A DNA stretch of 64,000 bases from Zychaea mexicana (lineage: Eukaryota > Mucoromycota > Mucoromycetes > Mucorales > Lichtheimiaceae), in NCBI RefSeq assembly GCF_025766255.1, contig NW_026516722.1, positions 62,001 to 126,000 on the forward strand, given 5' to 3'. The notes beneath the pieces are model-generated. The model saw only the letters and a program-made list of their open reading frames with translations, did not search any database and was not told where the DNA came from. The position numbers and the translations under genes were made by a program. Positions 58,547 through 64,000 of this stretch are shown here, one piece after another; positions within the stretch are counted from its first letter, which is position 1, and the number at the start of each line of letters is the position of its first letter.

Positions 58547-59494
58547 CTAAAACGGTTTTGCGCACTTTCGATATTCGATCGTCTTGGTCTTGGGACATTG
58601 CATTTCTTGCCATGAGATGGGTATCATTGTTGCACCTTATCCGAGCAAGAAAAAACACTTGATCAGCAAAATCTCGCCTAGACGGTCAACCCGTTTTACT
58701 AGAGACTTACCTGCTACACTCGTTGCAAATATGACACCAAGCTCATTTTTGGCTGTGGATAAGTAGTACGAGCGAGCAGTACCAAGAGAAATGACTTCGG
58801 CACGGACAATATCGCCTGGTCGGAACGAGTTGATGATTTTCACCTTGTCTTTTTCAACTGCACGGACATCTTGTGTTCTACAGTGGAACAACGTGTATAA
58901 GTACCTCACACTGCCACCACACTCCGCGGACATACACACAAACCAGCTTGTTGGCTTACCGAATAGTACCAGCAAAATCTTCTTTGCATGGTGTATCACC
59001 AACGACCATGATAGCAATCAATGCACTATGTGGCGCAACGCGAACCACTTTACCGGTAATCTAGTAAAATAAAAAAAAAGCAAGGAGGAGGGAGGGGCTG
59101 CTGTCAACGGAAGAGGAAAAAAAAGTTCCATAGTAGATCTGATCAACTTACGATGCTACCAACTTCTGGTACTGCTGATTGTTCTTTTTCACGCGACACA
59201 GTCATTGTGGGTAGCTTTAAAGAAAAAACGAATCGTTCAATAAGTAATTGATGTCTGCCCGCTTTTTGCAAATGTGGAGTCGATCGTTCCGTGTTTTTAT
59301 GTGTGTTGGGTGGGTGTGTGTAGTCTACGAATCGTTTTTACCTCGCCATCCATGTTTGAATCAACAGATCGTAAACCGACAACACTAGCGTATAATAGGC
59401 CATCACGTTCATAGGTGCCTGCACCTGCAACATAATCTTCGGCGTATCCTAATCGTTGGCCGGGAGTTACTGCTGCTGCTGTTGTGGTTTCCAT
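58547..59494 (-). CDS. CSL4: Exosome complex component CSL4 (EXOSC1)
   Basis: Five exons (59494..59342, 59214..59152, 59060..58960, 58877..58711, 58635..58547) give 190 residues in phase. The N-terminal domain (VTPGQRLGYAEDYVAGAGTY) is followed by the S1 RNA-binding domain (PEVGSIITGKVVRV, DFAGTIRTQDVRA, FRPGDIVRAEVISLGTARSY, LGVIFATS) and a C-terminal zinc-ribbon remnant with the conserved MIPISWQEMQCPKT. CSL4 caps the nine-subunit RNA exosome that processes and degrades RNA 3'-5' in nucleus and cytoplasm. Only one Cys pair partner is obvious in the final segment, so the zinc ribbon may be incomplete as in other fungi. Confidence 0.93.
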
Positions 59495-60617
59495 TTAAGA
59501 TTGTGTGTAAAAAAGAAAGTTTTGGATTCAAAGAAAAACAAAAAGTCAAACGTGCTACTGCTGCAAACGGCGGGCTTTTCTGTTCTGGTGCACATACACC
59601 CACCCGAAAAAATAATTCCTGCAAAAAATGTAGAAACAAAACAAGTTGCCACCACCTTACAATACATCGATTACTGGATCTCTTTTTGACCTGCTACTAA
59701 TGTATCCCATTACTCTCCCTACTAGCCCATACCACAGATCCAGTTATGGCAACAGCTCTCGACCGGCCCATGACCCGTATGTTAGATCACGTTGAAGAAA
59801 CAACATGAAGTCTTCCTTTCTGCAAGGTAACAAACATCAACCCTTATTATCGGTTGTCAGCAAGCTCTTCGGTTTCTTTATAAACTGGAAAGATTAACTG
59901 TTTCGTGATAATAAAGAGCTTAAGTATGAGTAGCATAAGCTGTCATAAAGTAATAATTCAAGTACATCTTTCGTCCGTTGACATCGCGGTCATTACCGCG
60001 CCTCGTATAAATTTTCTTCCGATGCTTCTCGGATACTTCTTCTCAGTCATATACGGTATGTATACATTATGAAACGTGAAAGTGTGGCTTTACAGCACTC
60101 AAAAATTCCCGCTGCCTAATGTCGTGAAGCTCTTTATGTACTGTGCAAAACAGAACACCGAGTTACCGTTCTCCAAATCCACGGTAATAGCAAAAGCTTA
60201 TCGAATAGACTTTATACCTACGTATAGGCATCATGATATAGTTTTTTGGGATAAAGGTGCCATTGCTTATCGTAAACTCTTAAAGATAATTGTCCGAAAG
60301 CACACACTACAGCCATTTTGGTATCCCCACCGCTGCCAAAGTGAAATAATCCATCACTCAACCGTTACGATAAGTCGAGATTCGACTCGTGTCTGTCAAC
60401 GCGTCCGACACGTTTGTTCCTGAAAATGTGCTAGTGTAACACAGGCGCTTGCTACCTACGGAATACACCAGTAAGACAAGCCACGGGAAACGCGTATCGC
60501 CTTATCCCAATTCTTTGTCCGATAGCTCTTATAGCTCTTAGTAGTGGTTTCTCCCGTTCTCTCTTTCTCTTTAATTGCATCTGCAACCTCCCCCTTTTCT
60601 TTCTAAACAAAAACACC
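59495..60617. other. Divergent intergenic region
   Basis: Promoter side of CSL4 (left) and cytochrome b5 (right). A 115-codon open frame at 60076-60423 has no ATG and no recognisable motif. Nothing else supported. Confidence 0.5.
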
Positions 60618-61292
60618 ATGTCCGACGTTAAAATATTCACCTACGAGGAAATCGCAAAGCACAACACACGAGAAGATTTGTACATGGTCATCAGTGGCAA
60701 GGTGTATGATATCACTGCCTTTGTAGATGAAGTACGTTGTTACAAAAAAAGATGTAGTACTAGTGCAATATACACCAGAGCCAAAAAAAACTACGCGCCA
60801 AGTATGAAAAAGAAAGGAAAGGTCTCACACACGAACAAACATTTTAGCATCCTGGTGGTGAAGAAGTCTTGATTGATGAAGGGGCCAGGGATGCCACTGG
60901 TCCCTTTGACGATGTCGGTCACTCGGAAGATGCACGCGAACTGTTAGACAAGTATTATATTGGTGACGTTGATCCTGCGGTAGCGTGATATTTTGTTTAT
61001 AGTGTCCTTGGAGAGAGATATATGAGTATGTGATGGTGACTAACCTTATTTTCGTCGTCGCCTGCTATTAGTCTCAACCTATTGCTGCTCCAAGTACAAC
61101 CAACAATGTATCTTCCAGTTCGGCACCTCAGGGAAAGTAAGCAGTCATAATGGATGTGGGACGAAAGAGAGTGTGTGTTTGTTTTAGGTGTATAAGAGAA
61201 GGAAGCTGACTCCGTTTTATTACAGTGCCTTGCGCATCCTCGTTCCGTTGGTCATCATTGCCGTATGGGTGTACTTCCGCTTCCTTGCCTAA
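60618..61292 (+). CDS. CYB5: Tail-anchored cytochrome b5
   Basis: Four exons (60618..60731, 60848..60979, 61072..61136, 61226..61292) join in phase to 125 residues. The heme domain is complete: [31 protein letters not shown] with axial His39, and [14 protein letters not shown] with axial His63. A Pro/Ser/Thr hinge and a C-terminal membrane anchor follow ([19 protein letters not shown]), so it is a tail-anchored ER protein delivering electrons to desaturases and sterol-modifying enzymes. The exon 1 end inside DE-HPGG is the conserved splice position for the heme-binding loop. Confidence 0.96.
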
Positions 61293-61632
61293 TCTTATAA
61301 TTTTCTCTAGATCAACCCTACACTCAAGCACATATACACACTACAATCACGCTATTCCACAAAAAAAACCTGTCAACAATCCCGTAGAGGCAGAAAACTG
61401 CAAGTCTTATAACCTCTTTCTTTCACTGCATGCTTTTTTTTCAGCCACTACTTTATATATATATACTAAAAAGGTTCGAAATGAGAAAAAATATACAAGT
61501 TTCAGACAAAGGGAAGAGAGGAATGCCTGGGAGAAAGACTGAAACGGATGTTATTAGGAAGTGACGGTAAAAGGATGGCAGGGGCGAAATGTGGGGATTT
61601 GGGGTTGACGAACGATGTGGAATGAAATAGGC
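61293..61632. other. Convergent intergenic spacer
   Basis: 3' regions of cytochrome b5 and the Ase1/PRC1 gene. No gene recognised. Confidence 0.55.
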
Positions 61633-64000
61633 TCATGATTCATCGGCTGATAAGTCGCTCAATTCAGGACCATCATCAAAGATATCAAGGTTCACTGAAA
61701 AATCATCATCGCTCATCAGCATTTTGCCTTTCGAGGATGATGTTGCTGCTATTGCTGGTGGCACCACTAGCTGTTGTTTTTGCTGTTGCTGCTGCAACTT
61801 CAGATCAACAATGCTTCCACCACCGATTTCAGAGCCAGCTTCTGATGATGATGGTGCTGTGTTCTCGTCGGGTATCACGTCCGAGAAAAGACTATCCAAC
61901 GTATGACGATCATCGCTGCTGCCTCCACTGCTATTACGCAGGTTCTTTACCCTTACTGCATTTGCTCTTCGTTTGCAGATGTTGTTTTCGCGTACTCGAT
62001 GAAGTATACTTGGCTCGTCGTCATCATCTCCTTCATCATCACCATCGTCCCGTCGATGTTTCAAGGTGCGTAAGCGTCGGCTTCGTTCTGCGAGTCGGGA
62101 ATTAAAGTTGAGAGTTCGTGTGGGTTGTGGTGTACGAAAGGCGAACCGTGAACTCGGCGATTTGAACCCTGGGCTTGTAGCTGCTTTATTGTAATAGATT
62201 TCGGTATCGTCGTCCAAGTCATAGCGTAGGCGTCGCTGTTTGGCTGTCTTTCCATTGTTCTCCGTACTTTTAGACGACGATCCTGTGTCAGCATTCGGAT
62301 TGATCTGATAAAACAAGCGTTATCACGAGTTAGTTCATGTTCTCTTTATCATCGTCATCAATATAATTCAAATAAGCAATTACCTTTTTCTTTCTTGCAT
62401 TTGTGCCGTCGTCAGAAGACATGATCTGCTTGATATAAGGCTTCCCGTACACATAAAACGGATTTCCTGTCAGCACTTCATGCTCGACCAGGGCACGGAC
62501 CAGTTCGTCTTTACTCTACAAACAATAGGGTCAAACTTTCTTTCTCCTATCTGTAATACACGCTGATCTTTGTGTCCGTTATCTTACCTTGGGCAGCTCA
62601 CGCGCTATCCTCTTACGAAATTTCTCTTCGCGGAGCAACCGCCCAGGATCGCGTCGGCCTTTGCTGAACAGACGCGAAGGATCGTTCGTAATCTCCTACA
62701 GAAAAAGAACGAGTTAGAGCCGTTTAAACTTCTTTTCTTTGACCGTTTTCTTATTAACTATACCTCAAAGTCTTTGATTTCTTCCAAAAGCTTCATGTGG
62801 CTTTCCACCTTTTCGAGGATAGGTTTGCGATCTTGAATCAACTGGCGGAGCCGTGCAATTTCATTTTCATGGAGGCCGAGAATAGCATCATTGTACTCGG
62901 CTAGAAAGTTTGCTTGTTAGTTCGAACATGGGACCCTCCCAAATCTTCGAAATCAAACAACGGTAAGAGAGCACCTCCCCACTAAGAGCATGACTTACGT
63001 TTAAAAGCTTGGTCGAATTCCTGACGCTCTTCCACTGAGAAATACAATTGATCCCACAGCCTATTGAGATCTTGTCGTGCATCAAAGATAAACTCCTGTA
63101 TTCGTTCTGCCTTGAGCTTTGTCAGTCTGTCCAGCTCGACTTCATACTAAAAGACGAAGAAGGAGTAAAATATATGTCAGATATGCATGCACTAATACTA
63201 CTACTGAAGCCATCTGGTCTACCTTTTCAATATCCTCTTTCTTCAATCCATTGCTTCCAGCTAAGAAGCTTTCACGGTCATGAGCTGGTATCTTGAGTCT
63301 CTCCCACAGATGGCTCAAATGTTGTATCACTTCTTGTTTTCGAAACTCGCGTTCCTGCCTTATATCCTCAAGCTGAACAATAACAACAACCCCTCTTGCG
63401 TCAGAATTGTACTACAAACTTGCATGGCCTCAAATAAAAAGATACAAATGGCAGTTTTCTTCTGTTTACCTCTGTTATTCTTTGGGCGATGTATCGTAGG
63501 CCTTCATCTTTTATTAGTTCTGCATACAAAGAGTTCTTTTCAGCTTCAGGAATATCGTCGTGCAATTGATACATGGCACTATCTCGATCGCTTTGAGGAG
63601 CCAATCCAAGCATGAGCCATAAGTCAATCATCCGTTTTGCGCTTTCGTTGACGCGTTGTTTTCTTGCACGCTATATAATACGATTTAAAAAGGGCTTCCA
63701 GTTTAATATATATATGCTTTCCCGATGGTGGTTGGAGTTGTGTAGTATTAGATATCAATTTACATGTTCGTTTTGACATCGTCGTGTTTCTTCTTCTAAG
63801 GCAGTAACCGCCGGTAAGGACACATCAATGCTCTCGTGCACAATAAGGCTGGTGTTGACGAAACTTTCTAGGCTGTCAACAAAGGCATTGATTTCATGTT
63901 GTAACTCTATATTACAATATTTGTTGCTAACGTGTGAATATAGCTTGTATCGTTCTGGTTGTTACGGCACGTAAAAATACGAAACAATTACCGATGACGC
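61633..64000 (-). CDS. ASE1: Microtubule-bundling protein Ase1/PRC1/MAP65 (5' partial)
   Basis: The 5' end lies beyond the right edge. Visible exons (approximate upstream ones): about 63925..63765, 63670..63470, 63372..63223, 63146..62999, 62900..62764, 62695..62588, 62515..62384, 62304..61633. The coding order matches MAP65: coiled coils (ELQHEINAFVDSLESFV, TALEEETRRCQNEH), the spectrin-like helices (LWLMLGLAPQSDRD, IQHLSHLWERLKIP, RLWDQLYFSVEERQEF) and the family signature DPSRLFSKGRRDPGRLLREE with KFRKRIARELP. The C-terminal tail is basic then acidic and disordered, with a Gln run. Ase1/PRC1 crosslinks antiparallel microtubules in the anaphase spindle midzone and is controlled by Cdk phosphorylation; several SP/TP sites (TSPGFKSPSSR, RTPQPTR) lie in the tail. 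Stop at 61635-61633. Confidence 0.93.

Noticed and set aside
60076..60423. 115-codon open frame before cytochrome b5
   Set aside because: No ATG, no motif, no splice context; most likely chance.
1..64000. tRNA, rRNA, CRISPR arrays, viral genes and complete transposons
   Set aside because: Scanned by eye for B-box-like GGTTCGAATCC strings, regularly spaced repeats, terminal repeats and replication/integrase motifs; nothing supportable was found. A tRNA scan and a repeat-library search would be decisive.

Overview
This is a nuclear genomic window from a fungus, most likely Mucoromycota (Mucorales grade). The evidence is compact intron-rich genes with GT..AG introns mostly of 60-90 bases, CT/GA-rich leaders, a full-length neurofibromin (not reduced as in many yeasts), an RNF121-type RING protein, a dual-CDGSH protein, a Zn2Cys6-like regulator and a DUF2015-type fungal protein. 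There are no operons, CRISPR arrays, rRNA or recognisable tRNA genes. Placement at order level is inference from gene content only.

Layout. 1-910: C-terminal end of a GCN2-like eIF2-alpha kinase (+). 1254-2776: RNF121-type RING membrane protein (-). 2970-5445: Zn2Cys6-like transcription factor (-). 6340-8831: GH36 alpha-galactosidase (+). 10335-10772: Hsp20 (+). 11046-20440: neurofibromin/IRA-type RasGAP (-), 14 exons that stay in phase. 22663-25837: UTP14 (-). 26294-28245: ABHD13-like hydrolase (-). 31495-31972: small lipid-anchored protein (+). 32497-34319 and 34524-35759: SLC35C2-like transporter (-) and ELP5 (+), divergent. 36366-37343: membrane-anchored dual-CDGSH Fe-S protein (-). 39483-40076: low-complexity protein (+). 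40296-43621: KEX1 carboxypeptidase (-), 16 exons. 44166-45195: mitochondrial NADH-cytochrome b5 reductase (-). 48182-51228 and 51475-52101: MVP1/SNX8 sorting nexin (-) and DUF2015-type protein (+), divergent. 52761-54261: BSD-domain protein (+). 55289-57220 and 57462-58300: beta-trefoil protein (-) and a type II membrane protein (+), divergent. 58547-59494: exosome CSL4 (-). 60618-61292: cytochrome b5 (+). 61633 to the right edge: Ase1/PRC1 microtubule bundler, 5' end missing (-).

Most genes are unrelated housekeeping functions: translation stress control, ribosome biogenesis, tRNA modification, RNA decay, Golgi processing, endosomal sorting, Ras control and cytokinesis. The only functional pair is cytochrome b5 and a cytochrome b5 reductase, 15 kb apart and probably coincidental. 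I found no multi-gene system that looks new. The most unusual things are at gene-structure level: coding microexons of 11, 18, 18 and 24 bases in three genes, a GC-AG intron, a 37-base intron, a (TA)18(GA)16 tract at a splice acceptor, a one-base frame discrepancy in the beta-trefoil gene, and a Zn2Cys6 protein without its first cysteine.

Exon coordinates were derived by hand from splice consensus, reading-frame phase and family knowledge. No transcript or database evidence was available.
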